Assembly: GCF_014203425.1 (NCBI RefSeq)
Contig: NZ_JACHJC010000001.1
Coordinates: 2,232,001 to 2,296,000, forward strand
Direction of reading: 5' to 3'
Length of the DNA: 64,000 bases
DNA from: Micromonospora echinospora
Lineage (GTDB): Bacteria > Actinomycetota > Actinomycetes > Mycobacteriales > Micromonosporaceae
This document shows, piece by piece, positions 1-8,817 of the stretch (within the stretch, counting starts at the first letter, position 1; each line of letters opens with the position of its first letter). The translations under genes were made by a program, and so were the position numbers. The notes beneath the pieces are model-generated. The model made no database searches. It had not been told where the DNA came from and was given only the letters and a program-made list of their open reading frames with translations.

Positions 1-168
1 CGCGTCGCCGACGAACACCCCGGACGCGGCCCGGTAACCGGTGGCCACTCCCCGGCGGGCGGCGGTGGCCAGCACGAAGAGCGAGTTCGGGCCGGGCAGC
101 AGCACGATCGCCACGGTGCCCAGCACGTACGTCCAGATGTCGGTGATCCCCAGCACGCCGGACATCAT
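1..168 (-). CDS. LysE/LeuE-type amino-acid exporter, N-terminal fragment
   Basis: The first 56 codons of a LysE-family translocator are present and the gene runs off the left edge of the window. The visible N-terminus starts with two Met codons, then a hydrophobic helix followed by the family signature LLPGPNSLFVLATAARRG, which is closest to leucine exporters (LeuE). Members of this family pump amino acids such as leucine or lysine out of the cell across the inner membrane. The ATG at 168 overlaps the TGA of the upstream gene (ATGA), so translation of the two is probably coupled and they form an operon. The substrate is inferred from family resemblance only. Confidence 0.85.
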   Translation of the reverse strand, partial: MMSGVLGITDIWTYVLGTVAIVLLPGPNSLFVLATAARRGVATGYRAASGVFVGDA

Positions 169-1412
169 GACGCCACGGAGGCCCCCGGGCGAAGACGTTC
201 CCGCAGGCTGGCCTGTGCGCTCGGCCACTCCTGCGCGAGCATCGAGTACTGGACGGTGTCCCGCCAGGAGCCGTCGGCGCGCTGCTTGTGCTGCCGCAGC
301 ACGCCCTCGCGGCTCGCGCCGAGCCGTTCGATGGCCCGCTGGGAGCGCTCGTTGCGGATGTCGGTGTGCCAGACCACGCGCACCGCGTCCAGCTCGTCGA
401 AGGCCCGGCCCAGCAGGAGCAGCTTCGCCTCGGTGTTGACGCCGGTACGCCACCACGGGCGGCCCAGCCAGGTGTAGCCGATCGCCAGCGACCGGCGGAC
501 CGGGTCGATCTCGTAGTAGGAGGTCGTGCCGATCACCGCGCCGGTGGTGGCGCAGCGCTGCGCCCAGCACACCTGCTCGCCGCGCTCCTGCGCGTCCAGG
601 TAGCCGCTGATCACCCGGCGCATCTCGTCGGCGTCGGCGGGCTGCGTACCGCCCAGGTGCCGCCACACCTGCGGGTCGTCGGTGGCGGCGTACAGCTCGT
701 CGGCGTGGGCGAGGTCGAGCGGCTCCAGCACGACGTGTTCGCCGCGCAGCACCGCCGGCTCGTGCCACGGTGAGCGGGCCGGCCGCAGGTACGCCGGCAC
801 CGGCGCGCTCACCCCCGGGGCGGGTTCGGGGCGGCCCGGCGTGAGCCGCAGCGGCACCACCCCGGCCCAGTACGGCAGTGCCTCGTCGGCCGGCTCGTCG
901 GCGACCCCACCGGTGCGCATCCGTACCGACACCTCGCGCAGCGGCAGCGCCAGCACCGCCGTCTCGGCCAGCTCGCGCCGGTTCGGCGGGCGGCTCTCGG
1001 CGGACCGGCCGGCGGCCACCTTCTCCACCAGCGCGGTCAGCACCGCCGCCTTCTCGTCGGCGTCCTCGACCAGCCGGGCGGTGCCGTGCGCCACCACGGA
1101 CCGGTAGTTGGCGCTGTGGTGGAACTGCGAACGGGCGTAGATCAGCCCGTCGAGGTGGGTGACGGCGACGCAGACCGGCAGCCCGGCTTCGCCCCGGGCG
1201 GCGAGCAGCGGCCGGCTGCCGGTGGAGCCGTGCAGGTAGAGCGTGCCGCCGACGCGCACGTGCAGGGTCGGCAGGACGCGCGGCTCGCCGTCCACAGTGA
1301 ACGCCAGCGTGCAGTGGTACGCCTCGTCGAGCAGCGCGTGCGCGGTGGCTGCGTCGTAGTGCATCCGGTCGCGGGCGCGGGTGGCGGTGGTGCGGGGGGT
1401 CGGAGGGTACAT
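165..1412 (-). CDS. PNPOx-like flavoprotein fused to GNAT acetyltransferase
   Basis: This 415-residue protein joins two domains. Residues about 20-180 resemble the split-barrel pyridoxamine 5'-phosphate oxidase (PNPOx-like) flavin/F420-binding fold (for example YARSQFHHSANYRSVV). Residues about 215-385 form a GNAT acetyltransferase of the RimJ/RimL type (LEPLDLAHADELYAATDD early, then NERSQRAIERLGASREG in the acetyl-CoA region). The start at 1412 follows a GGTGGG ribosome site; a Met 16 residues further in is an alternative. It is divergent from a MocR regulator and coupled to the exporter downstream. A role in small-molecule detoxification or modification with export of the product is an inference; neither substrate is known. 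Confidence 0.85.
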   Translation of the reverse strand: MYPPTPRTTATRARDRMHYDAATAHALLDEAYHCTLAFTVDGEPRVLPTLHVRVGGTLYLHGSTGSRPLLAARGEAGLPVCVAVTHLDGLIYARSQFHHSANYRSVVAHGTARLVEDADEKAAVLTALVEKVAAGRSAESRPPNRRELAETAVLALPLREVSVRMRTGGVADEPADEALPYWAGVVPLRLTPGRPEPAPGVSAPVPAYLRPARSPWHEPAVLRGEHVVLEPLDLAHADELYAATDDPQVWRHLGGTQPADADEMRRVISGYLDAQERGEQVCWAQRCATTGAVIGTTSYYEIDPVRRSLAIGYTWLGRPWWRTGVNTEAKLLLLGRAFDELDAVRVVWHTDIRNERSQRAIERLGASREGVLRQHKQRADGSWRDTVQYSMLAQEWPSAQASLRERLRPGASVAS

Positions 1413-1441
1413 GTGACATCCCACCTTTGTTCTAGTACAAT
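1413..1441 (+). promoter_or_regulatory. Promoter of the MocR gene, probably leaderless
   Basis: GTGACA (1413-1418) and TACAAT (1436-1441) are separated by 17 bp, a good sigma-A type promoter. The predicted start point is only a few bases from the GTG codon at 1451, and no Shine-Dalgarno sequence precedes that codon, so the MocR mRNA is probably leaderless. The -35 box abuts the divergent gene's start codon. Confidence 0.6.
1427..1440. promoter_or_regulatory. Candidate GntR/MocR operator
   Basis: TTGTTCTAGTACAA is a 14-bp palindrome (TTGT-N-CTAG-N-ACAA) with only one non-matching base pair. It covers the -10 box of the MocR promoter and lies 15 bp upstream of the divergent PNPOx-GNAT start, so one bound dimer could repress both genes. 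Palindromes with TGT...ACA arms are typical GntR-superfamily sites; assignment to this regulator is inferred from position. Confidence 0.55.
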
Positions 1442-1450
1442 CACCGAACT

Positions 1451-2788
1451 GTGGCAGCACAATATCAGGTCAGCGGATCCACGTCGGCCGCGATTTCGGC
1501 GAGCGTCGAATCGGGCATCCGCAGCGGTGACCTCGCCCCGGGCGACGCCCTGCCCGCCGTCCGGGCGCTCGCCGCCGAACTCGGCGTCAGCCCGGCCACC
1601 GTCGCGAAGGCGTACCAGGAACTGCGGCAACGCGGCCTGGTCGCGACCGCCGGCCGGCACGGCACCCGGGTCCGCCCCCGCCCGCCGGTGGCCGCCCGCC
1701 GCGCCGCGCTGCTGCCCCCGCCGCTGGCCGGCGGCCGCGACGTCTCCGCCGGTCAACCCGACCCCCGGCTGCTGCCCCCGCTCGGGCCGCACCTGGCCGC
1801 GCTCGCCACCGAGATCGGACCCCCCGGCGGGTACGCGACCGACGCGACGCTGCCCGACCTGGCCGCCCTGGCCCGGGAGCGGCTCGCCGCGGACGGCGTG
1901 CCGGACGGCGAGCTCACAGTCACCGGCGGCGCGCTCGACGGCATCGAGCGGCTGCTCGCCGCCCATTTGCGCCCCGGCGACGCGGTGGCGGTGGAGGACC
2001 CGGGCTGGGCCAACCTGCTCGACCTGATCGCCGCGCTCGGGCTGCGTGCCGTCGGGGTGCCGGTGGACGACGACGGCCCCACCGTCGGCGGGGTCCGGGC
2101 GGCGCTGGCCGCCGGGGTCCGGGCGCTCGTGGTGACCAGCCGGGCGCAGAATCCGACCGGCGCATCCGTCTCCGCCGACCGGGCGGCGGCGCTGCGGACG
2201 CTGCTGGACGGCCGCGCCGACCTGCTGCTGATCGAGGACGACCACGCCGCCGAACTGGCCCGCGTACCCCTGCATCCGCTCGCCGGGGCGACACCGGCGT
2301 GGGCCTTCGTCCGCTCGGTGAGCAAGCCCTACGGGCCCGACCTGCGGCTCGCCGTGCTGGCCGGCGACGAGGCCACAGTGGCCCGGGTGGCCGGGCGGGC
2401 GCGGGTCGGTGCCGGCTGGGTGTCCACGGTGCTGCAACGCCTGGTCGTGTCGCTCTGGCGCGACCCGGCCACCGCCGACCTGGTGCGGCACGCGGCGGAC
2501 AGCTACGACCTGCGGCGCGACGGGCTGGTGGCCGCGCTCGCCGTGCGCGGGGTGGCCGCGCACGGGCGTACCGGGATCAACGTCTGGGTGCCGGTGCCCG
2601 ACGAGACGGTGGCGGTCACGACGCTGCGCGACGCCGGATGGGCGGTGGCGCCCGGCCGGCTCTACCGCATCGCCGCCGACCCCGCCGTGCGCGTCTCGGT
2701 GAGCGCGCTGGACGAGGCCGACATCCCCGCGCTCGCCGACGCGCTCACCGCCGGAAGGAAGGGCCCCCTCTTAACGCATTCGGTATAG
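1451..2788 (+). CDS. MocR-type GntR regulator with aminotransferase-like domain
   Basis: The 445-residue protein has an N-terminal winged helix (residues about 5-75, including PAVRALAAELGVSPATVAKAY) and a fold-type-I aminotransferase domain (about 100-430). The PLP-binding lysine should be Lys292 in SVSKPYGPD, and an aspartate lies in LLIEDDHAAEL. MocR proteins sense PLP or a PLP adduct and control vitamin B6, GABA, taurine or transport genes. The divergent PNPOx-like gene is its likely target. The last nine residues (KGPLLTHSV) are encoded by an intergenic repeat element, and the usual TAA at the element's start is missing, so the reading frame runs on to a TAG at 2786-2788. The native C-terminus was probably shorter. 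Confidence 0.88.
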   Translation: MAAQYQVSGSTSAAISASVESGIRSGDLAPGDALPAVRALAAELGVSPATVAKAYQELRQRGLVATAGRHGTRVRPRPPVAARRAALLPPPLAGGRDVSAGQPDPRLLPPLGPHLAALATEIGPPGGYATDATLPDLAALARERLAADGVPDGELTVTGGALDGIERLLAAHLRPGDAVAVEDPGWANLLDLIAALGLRAVGVPVDDDGPTVGGVRAALAAGVRALVVTSRAQNPTGASVSADRAAALRTLLDGRADLLLIEDDHAAELARVPLHPLAGATPAWAFVRSVSKPYGPDLRLAVLAGDEATVARVAGRARVGAGWVSTVLQRLVVSLWRDPATADLVRHAADSYDLRRDGLVAALAVRGVAAHGRTGINVWVPVPDETVAVTTLRDAGWAVAPGRLYRIAADPAVRVSVSALDEADIPALADALTAGRKGPLLTHSV

Positions 2789-2806
2789 GAAGGGCCCCTT
2801 GTTAAC
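2759..2806 (+). repeat. 48-bp dispersed intergenic element, copy 1
   Basis: Two 17-bp units (2759-2775 and 2790-2806) of the form AAGGGCCCCTTSTTAAC lie on a 31-bp period, joined by a 14-bp linker containing GGTATAGG. The first unit carries a C-for-T change (CCCCCTC). The same architecture recurs at 20.0, 47.8 and 62.5 kb. Here the element overlaps the 3' end of the MocR coding sequence and ends 63 bp before udgX. Confidence 0.85.
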
Positions 2807-2869
2807 ACCTCCCGCGGAGCGCGGCGGGCCGCTCGCGTGCGCGGCGGCGGACGGGGTAGAACGATCGGC

Positions 2870-3568
2870 ATGGCCGAGACCGAGAGCGCACCCGGAGCGC
2901 AGGAGTTCATCCCGCCGTCGGCGGACACCATCGACGAGCTGCGCGCCGCCGCGACCGGGTGCCAGGGCTGCGAGCTGTACCGGGACGCCACCCAGACCGT
3001 CTTCGGCCGCGGTGACGAGCACGCCCGCGTGGTCTTCGTCGGCGAGCAGCCGGGCGACATCGAGGACCAGAAAGGGCTGCCGTTCGTCGGCCCGGCCGGA
3101 CGGCTGCTGCGCAAGGCCGTCGACGACGCCGCGCTCGACCCCGCCCAGATCTACCTGACCAACGCCGTGAAGCACTTCCGCTTCGAGCTGCGCGGCAAGC
3201 GGCGCATCCACCAGACCCCCGACCGGGTGCACGTCACCGCCTGCCGGCCCTGGCTGGTCGCCGAGTTCGCCCGGCTGCGCCCGGAGATCGTGGTGGTGCT
3301 CGGCGCCACCGCCGCCAAGGCGCTGCTCGGCCCGAGCTTCCGGGTGACGAGACAACGCGGTGAGCTGCTGCCCTGGCCGGCCGCCGCGCAGCACCCGGCG
3401 GACTTCGAGCGGGTGCCGGTCGACCGGTCCGGCGCGGTCACCGACGCCCCGGCGGCCCGGCTGCTGGCCACCATCCACCCGTCCGCGGTGCTGCGCGCCG
3501 ACAACCAGGACGTCGCGTACGAGGGCCTCGTCGCCGACCTGAAGGTGGCCGCCGAGGCGCTGCGCTGA
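2870..3568 (+). CDS. udgX: UdgX-type uracil-DNA binding protein
   Basis: The 232-residue protein belongs to the family-4-like uracil-DNA glycosylases. It shows CxxC at Cys31/Cys34 and Cys125 for an iron-sulfur cluster, the active-site motif GEQPGD (58-63) followed by LPFVGPAGRLL, and a C-terminal HPSAVLR motif. The insertion KRRIH (110-114) is diagnostic of UdgX, in which the histidine (here His114) becomes covalently attached to the abasic sugar after uracil excision, leaving a stable protein-DNA adduct. Only three cysteines are visible in the whole protein. The ATG at 2870 gives the normal family N-terminus; an upstream GTG-rich extension was not used. The gene is convergent with the next one with a single base between stop codons. 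Confidence 0.92.
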   Translation: MAETESAPGAQEFIPPSADTIDELRAAATGCQGCELYRDATQTVFGRGDEHARVVFVGEQPGDIEDQKGLPFVGPAGRLLRKAVDDAALDPAQIYLTNAVKHFRFELRGKRRIHQTPDRVHVTACRPWLVAEFARLRPEIVVVLGATAAKALLGPSFRVTRQRGELLPWPAAAQHPADFERVPVDRSGAVTDAPAARLLATIHPSAVLRADNQDVAYEGLVADLKVAAEALR

Positions 3569-3569
3569 G

Positions 3570-4226
3570 TCAGGAGCGCTGCTGCCAGGTGCACAGGCAG
3601 ACCCGGTTGCCGTCCGGGTCGGCCAGCACCCAGAAGCTCGGCGCCTCCGCGTCGCTGACCAGCGTGCCGCCGGCCGCCAGCGCCGCCGCGATGCGCGCGT
3701 CCACCTCGGCCGGATCCACCCACACGTCCGGGTGCCACCGCTGCCGTGGCTCCTCCCGGCCGGAGCGCTGGAACCAGACGGCCGGCAGCACGCCGTCCGG
3801 ATCGCGTACCTCGTCGGCGTCCGGGCCCGGGCCGGGCGGCGCGCCCCACGCCAGGACCGCGCGCCAGAACGGCAGCACCGCCGCGTGCTCGGGGGTGTCC
3901 AGCGCGAGTTCCAGCCGGGCCAGCCCGGCTGCCGACAGGGTCAGCCCGGAGTCGGCGGCCAGCCCCGAGACGAACCGGGCCAGCCGCAGGTCACGCTGGG
4001 TCACCCCGCCCACGTCGTGCGACCACAGCCGCACGTCCACGTGGGTGTAGCGCAGGTCCAGATCGGGATGATGGTCGACCCGCTCGGCCTCCGCGCCCAC
4101 CGCGGCCACCAGCGCCAGCCCGGCCGCGAAATCGGGGGTACGGATGCGCGTCTGCAACGCCCCCAGCAGGTACGTCCACCCGTCCAGCCCGGCCTCGGCG
4201 ACCTGTTTCCCCGTGAGTGTGCTCAT
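3570..4226 (-). CDS. Pterin-4a-carbinolamine dehydratase fused to VOC domain
   Basis: The first 100 or so residues match 4a-hydroxytetrahydrobiopterin dehydratase (PCD/DCoH), with the active-site region ERVDHHPDLDLRYTHVDV and a second motif TQRDLRLA. PCD recycles the pterin cofactor after aromatic amino-acid hydroxylation. The C-terminal 115 residues form a glyoxalase/VOC fold (for example WHPDVWVDPAEVDARI and WVLADPDGNRVCLCTWQ). The ATG at 4226 follows AGGATGG at a suitable distance. What the VOC half binds is not evident; the fusion occurs in other actinobacteria. No hydroxylase gene is adjacent. Confidence 0.85.
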   Translation of the reverse strand: MSTLTGKQVAEAGLDGWTYLLGALQTRIRTPDFAAGLALVAAVGAEAERVDHHPDLDLRYTHVDVRLWSHDVGGVTQRDLRLARFVSGLAADSGLTLSAAGLARLELALDTPEHAAVLPFWRAVLAWGAPPGPGPDADEVRDPDGVLPAVWFQRSGREEPRQRWHPDVWVDPAEVDARIAAALAAGGTLVSDAEAPSFWVLADPDGNRVCLCTWQQRS

Positions 4227-4309
4227 CCGGCCATCCTGACGTGCGTCACGGCCGTCCGCCACCGTCCACACGGCGATCACGGATCGACACGCGGGGATAC
4301 GATCCGGGC

Positions 4310-4837
4310 ATGGCCGACTCCCGACCTCGTGTGTCACTGCTCCGGTTCGGCGCACCCGGCCCGTACGTGGTCTCCATGCTGATCGCCGGCCTCCTCTGGC
4401 TGCCCATCCGGCTCTGGGAGCGGGACGGCTCCGTTCAGGCCGCGGTGGTCCAAGCCGGCCTGAACGCGGTGATCTGGGGGTTCGCGTTCTTCTTCACACT
4501 GAGCTGGTTCGCGAAGCCGCGCCCCGCCGAGGCGGACCGGGTCGCCGCCTGGGCTGTCGTCGAGACCGCGCTGCGCCGGGGCGAGCCGCCGGCCGACGAG
4601 GCGGGGCGCGCGGCGGTGGCGGACAACCTTCCCGCGGTACGCCGGGGAGCGCTGTTCGGGGTGGCCGGTGGCGTCCTGCTGCTCGGCGCGCTGATCGTGC
4701 TCGCGCTCGACGCCGGGTCGGAGGTCGCCGCCGTCGGGTTCGGCATCGTGCTGGTCGCGGTGCTGGCCGACGCCGTACGCACCGCCCGCCGGGAGCGGCG
4801 GCTGCGAGCGGCGCTCGCCTCTGTCCAGGGCGGGTGA
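4310..4837 (+). CDS. Four-helix membrane protein, unknown function
   Basis: A 175-residue protein with four predicted membrane helices in two pairs (around residues 20-35, 50-65, 115-132 and 135-150), separated by a charged loop, and an Arg-rich C-terminus (RTARRERRLRAAL). I do not recognise a characterised family. The ATG at 4310 is preceded by a weak ribosome site. Its end overlaps a GTG that could start the next gene, but the better start of that gene lies 21 bp downstream of this stop. Confidence 0.7.
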   Translation: MADSRPRVSLLRFGAPGPYVVSMLIAGLLWLPIRLWERDGSVQAAVVQAGLNAVIWGFAFFFTLSWFAKPRPAEADRVAAWAVVETALRRGEPPADEAGRAAVADNLPAVRRGALFGVAGGVLLLGALIVLALDAGSEVAAVGFGIVLVAVLADAVRTARRERRLRAALASVQGG

Positions 4838-4857
4838 GCGGTGCCAGACTGGCCGCC

Positions 4858-6000
4858 ATGGAGCAGCATCTCTACGAGCCCGTCCACGACGAGTTCCGCG
4901 ACCTGTGCCGCCGTTTCCTGACCCGGGAGGCGGTGCCGCACCACGAGCGCTGGGAGGCCGACGGGATCGTCGACCGGCAGGTGTGGCGGGCCGCCGGCGC
5001 GGCCGGGCTGCTCGGCCCCGACGTCGATCCCGAGTACGGCGGCGGCGGGCAGCGCGACTTCCGGTTCAACGCGGTGCTCGACGAGGAGATCGTCGCGGCC
5101 GGGTGCTCGGGCCTCGGGTTCGGGCTGCACAACGACGTGGTGGCGCCGTACCTGACCGAGCTGACCACCGAAGACCAGCGCAAGCGGTGGTTGCCGGGCT
5201 TCTGCTCCGGCGACCTGGTCACCGCGATCGCGATGAGCGAGCCGGGCGCGGGCAGCGACCTGGCCGGCATCCGCACCAGCGCGGTGCGCGACGGCGACAG
5301 CCTGGTCCTCAACGGGCAGAAGACGTTCATCACAAACGGTGAGATGGCCGACCTGGTGGTCGTGGTGGTCAAGACCGCGCCCGAGCAGGGCGCGCACGGG
5401 GTGAGCCTGGTCGTGGTGGAGAGCGGCACGCCGGGCTTCAGCCGGGGCCGCCGGCTGGCCAAGGTCGGGTTGAAGGCCAACGACACCGCCGAGCTGTTCT
5501 TCGACGACTGCCGGGTGCCGGCGGAGAACCTGATCGGCACCGAGAACCACGGCTTCTACCACCTGATGGCCAACCTGCCCCGGGAGCGGCTGAGCATCGC
5601 CGTCGCAGCGGTGGCGGCCTGCGAGAAGCTGCTCGCGCTCACCATCGAGTACGCCCGCTCCCGCGAGGCGTTCGGGCGGCCGATCGGCCGGTTCCAGCAC
5701 AACCGGTTCCTGCTGGCCGAGCTGGACACCGAGGTCACCATCGCGCGGACGTTCGTCAACCACTGCGTCGGCGAGTTCAACGCGGGCCGCCTGTCGGTGA
5801 CCGACGCGGCGAAGGCAAAGTGGTGGACCACCGAGTTGCAGACCAAGGTGGCCGACCGGTGTGTGCAGCTGCACGGCGGCTACGGCTTCATGGCGGAGTA
5901 CCCGGTGGCGAAGGCGTGGCTGGACAGCCGGGTGCAGACCATCTACGGCGGCACCACCGAGATCATGAAGGAGATCATCGGCCGGGGCCTCGGCCTGTAG
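4858..6000 (+). CDS. Acyl-CoA dehydrogenase
   Basis: A 380-residue FAD-dependent acyl-CoA dehydrogenase, the normal family length. Visible hallmarks are AMSEPGAGSDLAGI and NGQKTFITNG (FAD and substrate binding), YARSREAFGRPIGRFQHNRF, the C-terminal QLHGGYGFMAEYPVAKAWLDSR and IYGGTTEIMKEIIGR. The catalytic base in short/medium-chain enzymes is the Glu of the YGGTTEI motif. It would catalyse the alpha,beta-desaturation of an acyl-CoA. The ATG at 4858 is chosen because homologues start with a similar sequence; a GTG at 4834 overlapping the previous stop is the alternative. Chain-length specificity cannot be read from the sequence. Confidence 0.92.
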   Translation: MEQHLYEPVHDEFRDLCRRFLTREAVPHHERWEADGIVDRQVWRAAGAAGLLGPDVDPEYGGGGQRDFRFNAVLDEEIVAAGCSGLGFGLHNDVVAPYLTELTTEDQRKRWLPGFCSGDLVTAIAMSEPGAGSDLAGIRTSAVRDGDSLVLNGQKTFITNGEMADLVVVVVKTAPEQGAHGVSLVVVESGTPGFSRGRRLAKVGLKANDTAELFFDDCRVPAENLIGTENHGFYHLMANLPRERLSIAVAAVAACEKLLALTIEYARSREAFGRPIGRFQHNRFLLAELDTEVTIARTFVNHCVGEFNAGRLSVTDAAKAKWWTTELQTKVADRCVQLHGGYGFMAEYPVAKAWLDSRVQTIYGGTTEIMKEIIGRGLGL

Positions 6001-6067
6001 CGAAACCGGGTGCCGGCTCCAGGGCCGGGTGCGGGAGGATGGGGCACCCGTCCCACCAGGAGCGCGC

Positions 6068-7366
6068 ATGGCCACCGACCTGACCGCGCCGGCCCCGCCC
6101 CGGCCCGACGTCGCCGGCATCCAGCGGCGTACCGTCCGGCTGCTGTTCCTCACCCAGATCATCGGCGGCATCGGCGTCACCATCGGCATCTCGGTCGGCG
6201 CGCTGCTCGCCGCCCGGGTCGCCGGCACCGCCCTGGCCGGGCTGGCGCAGAGCGCCGGTGTGGTCGGCGCCGCGCTGCTCGCCATCCCCGTCACCCGGCT
6301 CATGACCGCCCGTGGCCGGCGACCGGGGCTGGTCCTCGCGTACGCGGTCGGCGCGGTCGGGGGCGTGCTGGTGGTGGTCGCCACCGTGACGCGCCTGGTG
6401 CCGCTGCTCTTCGTCGGCATGCTGCTGTTCGGCGGCGGCACGGCGGCCAACCTCCAGGCGCGCTACACGGCCGTGGACCTGGCCGAACCGCAGCGCCGGG
6501 GGCGGCAGCTCTCGCTGGTCGTCTGGGCCACCACCATCGGCGCGGTGGCCGCGCCGAACTTCGCCGCGCTCGCCGACGAGACCACCCGGGGCTGGGGCCT
6601 GCCGGCGCTGGCCGGCCCGTTCGCGTTCAGCGCCGTCGCGTTCACGCTGACCGCCGCCGTACTGCTGGTCCTGCTGCGGCCGGACCCGCTGCTCACCGCG
6701 CGCCGGCTGGCGGCGGCCGAGCCGGTGCCGGGCGCCGCGCCGGCGGTCACCCGCCGCGGTGGCATGGTCGCCGCGTGGCGCACGGTACGCGGGCGGCCGG
6801 CCGCCCGCCTCGGCATCGCCGCGGTGGCGGTGGGGCACCTGGTGATGGTCGCTGTCATGTCGATGACCCCGGTGCACCTCGGCGAGTGGCACTCCGACGA
6901 GGACGTGCTGCCCGTGGTCGGCCTGGTGCTCAGCCTGCACATCGCCGGCATGTACGCGCTGTCGCCGGTGGTGGGGTGGCTCACCGACCGGGTCGGCCGG
7001 CGGCCGGTGATCCTCGGCGGGGTGGCGCTGCTGCTGGCCGCGTGCGCGGTCTCCGGCACCGCCGGGCACCACACGGCGCTGCTGTCGGTGGGGCTGACGC
7101 TGCTCGGGCTGGGCTGGTCGGGCACGATGGTGGCGGGCTCGACGTTGCTCTCGGAGTCGGTGCCCACCGCCGAGCGGCCCGGCGTGCAGGGCCTGTCCGA
7201 CCTGCTCATGGGGCTGGCCGGGGCGGGCGCCGCGGCGGCGAGCGGGTTCGTCATGCGGGCCGTGGGGTACCCGACGCTCACCCTGCTGGCGGCGATCGCC
7301 GTGGTGCCGCTGGTGGCGCTGGCGCTGCGCCGTCCCGGCGCGGACCCACTCGACAAGGAGGACTGA
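6068..7366 (+). CDS. MFS transporter
   Basis: A 432-residue protein with about 12 predicted membrane helices and the MFS loop motif between helices 8 and 9 (GWLTDRVGRRPVI). The first half is LTQIIGGIGVTIGISVGALLAAR-like, a pattern common in actinobacterial drug/metabolite efflux permeases. The ATG at 6068 is preceded by AGGAG at a good spacing. It is followed after 4 bp by the DUF3046 gene and could be co-transcribed into the recA region. The substrate is unknown. Confidence 0.88.
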   Translation: MATDLTAPAPPRPDVAGIQRRTVRLLFLTQIIGGIGVTIGISVGALLAARVAGTALAGLAQSAGVVGAALLAIPVTRLMTARGRRPGLVLAYAVGAVGGVLVVVATVTRLVPLLFVGMLLFGGGTAANLQARYTAVDLAEPQRRGRQLSLVVWATTIGAVAAPNFAALADETTRGWGLPALAGPFAFSAVAFTLTAAVLLVLLRPDPLLTARRLAAAEPVPGAAPAVTRRGGMVAAWRTVRGRPAARLGIAAVAVGHLVMVAVMSMTPVHLGEWHSDEDVLPVVGLVLSLHIAGMYALSPVVGWLTDRVGRRPVILGGVALLLAACAVSGTAGHHTALLSVGLTLLGLGWSGTMVAGSTLLSESVPTAERPGVQGLSDLLMGLAGAGAAAASGFVMRAVGYPTLTLLAAIAVVPLVALALRRPGADPLDKED

Positions 7367-7370
7367 ACAC

Positions 7371-7571
7371 GTGCGGCTGACCGACTTCTGGACGCGGCTG
7401 GAGGAGGCGTTCGGGCCCGGCTACGCGGCCAGCATCGCCAGGGACCAGGTGCTGTCCCAGCTCGATGGGCGGACCATCGAGCAGGCGCTCGCGGCCGGTG
7501 AGCGAACGCACGTGGTGTGGCGCGCCGTGGTCGCCGCGTATCCCGACCGGGTGCCCGCCCGACTACGCTGA
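7371..7571 (+). CDS. DUF3046 protein
   Basis: A 66-residue protein starting [19 protein letters not shown], typical of DUF3046, a small actinobacterial family that is regularly found immediately upstream of recA. The GTG at 7371 is preceded by AAGGAGG (7355-7361), which overlaps the end of the MFS gene. No catalytic residues are recognisable and the function is unknown. The conserved position beside recA-recX hints at, but does not prove, a link to DNA repair. Confidence 0.9.
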   Translation: MRLTDFWTRLEEAFGPGYAASIARDQVLSQLDGRTIEQALAAGERTHVVWRAVVAAYPDRVPARLR

Positions 7572-7608
7572 GCAGCCTTTTCGTCGATCCCGCGTGTCGC
7601 TTGCCCAG

Positions 7609-7631
7609 TCGTACACCTGTTCGGCTATTGT
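7609..7631 (+). promoter_or_regulatory. LexA (SOS) box and promoter of recA
   Basis: TCGTACACCTGTTCGG (7609-7624) differs from the actinobacterial LexA consensus TCGAAC-N4-GTTCGA at one arm position and the last base. TATTGT (7626-7631) immediately downstream is a plausible -10. The site lies about 130 bp before the recA start, leaving a transcribed leader. The same TCGTAC half-site recurs in two of the three sites upstream of lexA in this window, supporting the assignment. Confidence 0.6.
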
Positions 7632-7756
7632 CCACAGCGGGGTGCTCGTCCACAGCTCACGGCCCGTCGGCTGGTTTTCTGTCGGACCCAGCGCCTAGCG
7701 TGTCCCGCGTGACGCGAAGCTCAGGAAAGACGCCGGCGAAGGCAGGGGTGGCAACG

Positions 7757-8806
<1,050 letters not shown>

Positions 8807-8817
8807 TCCGCTGACCT

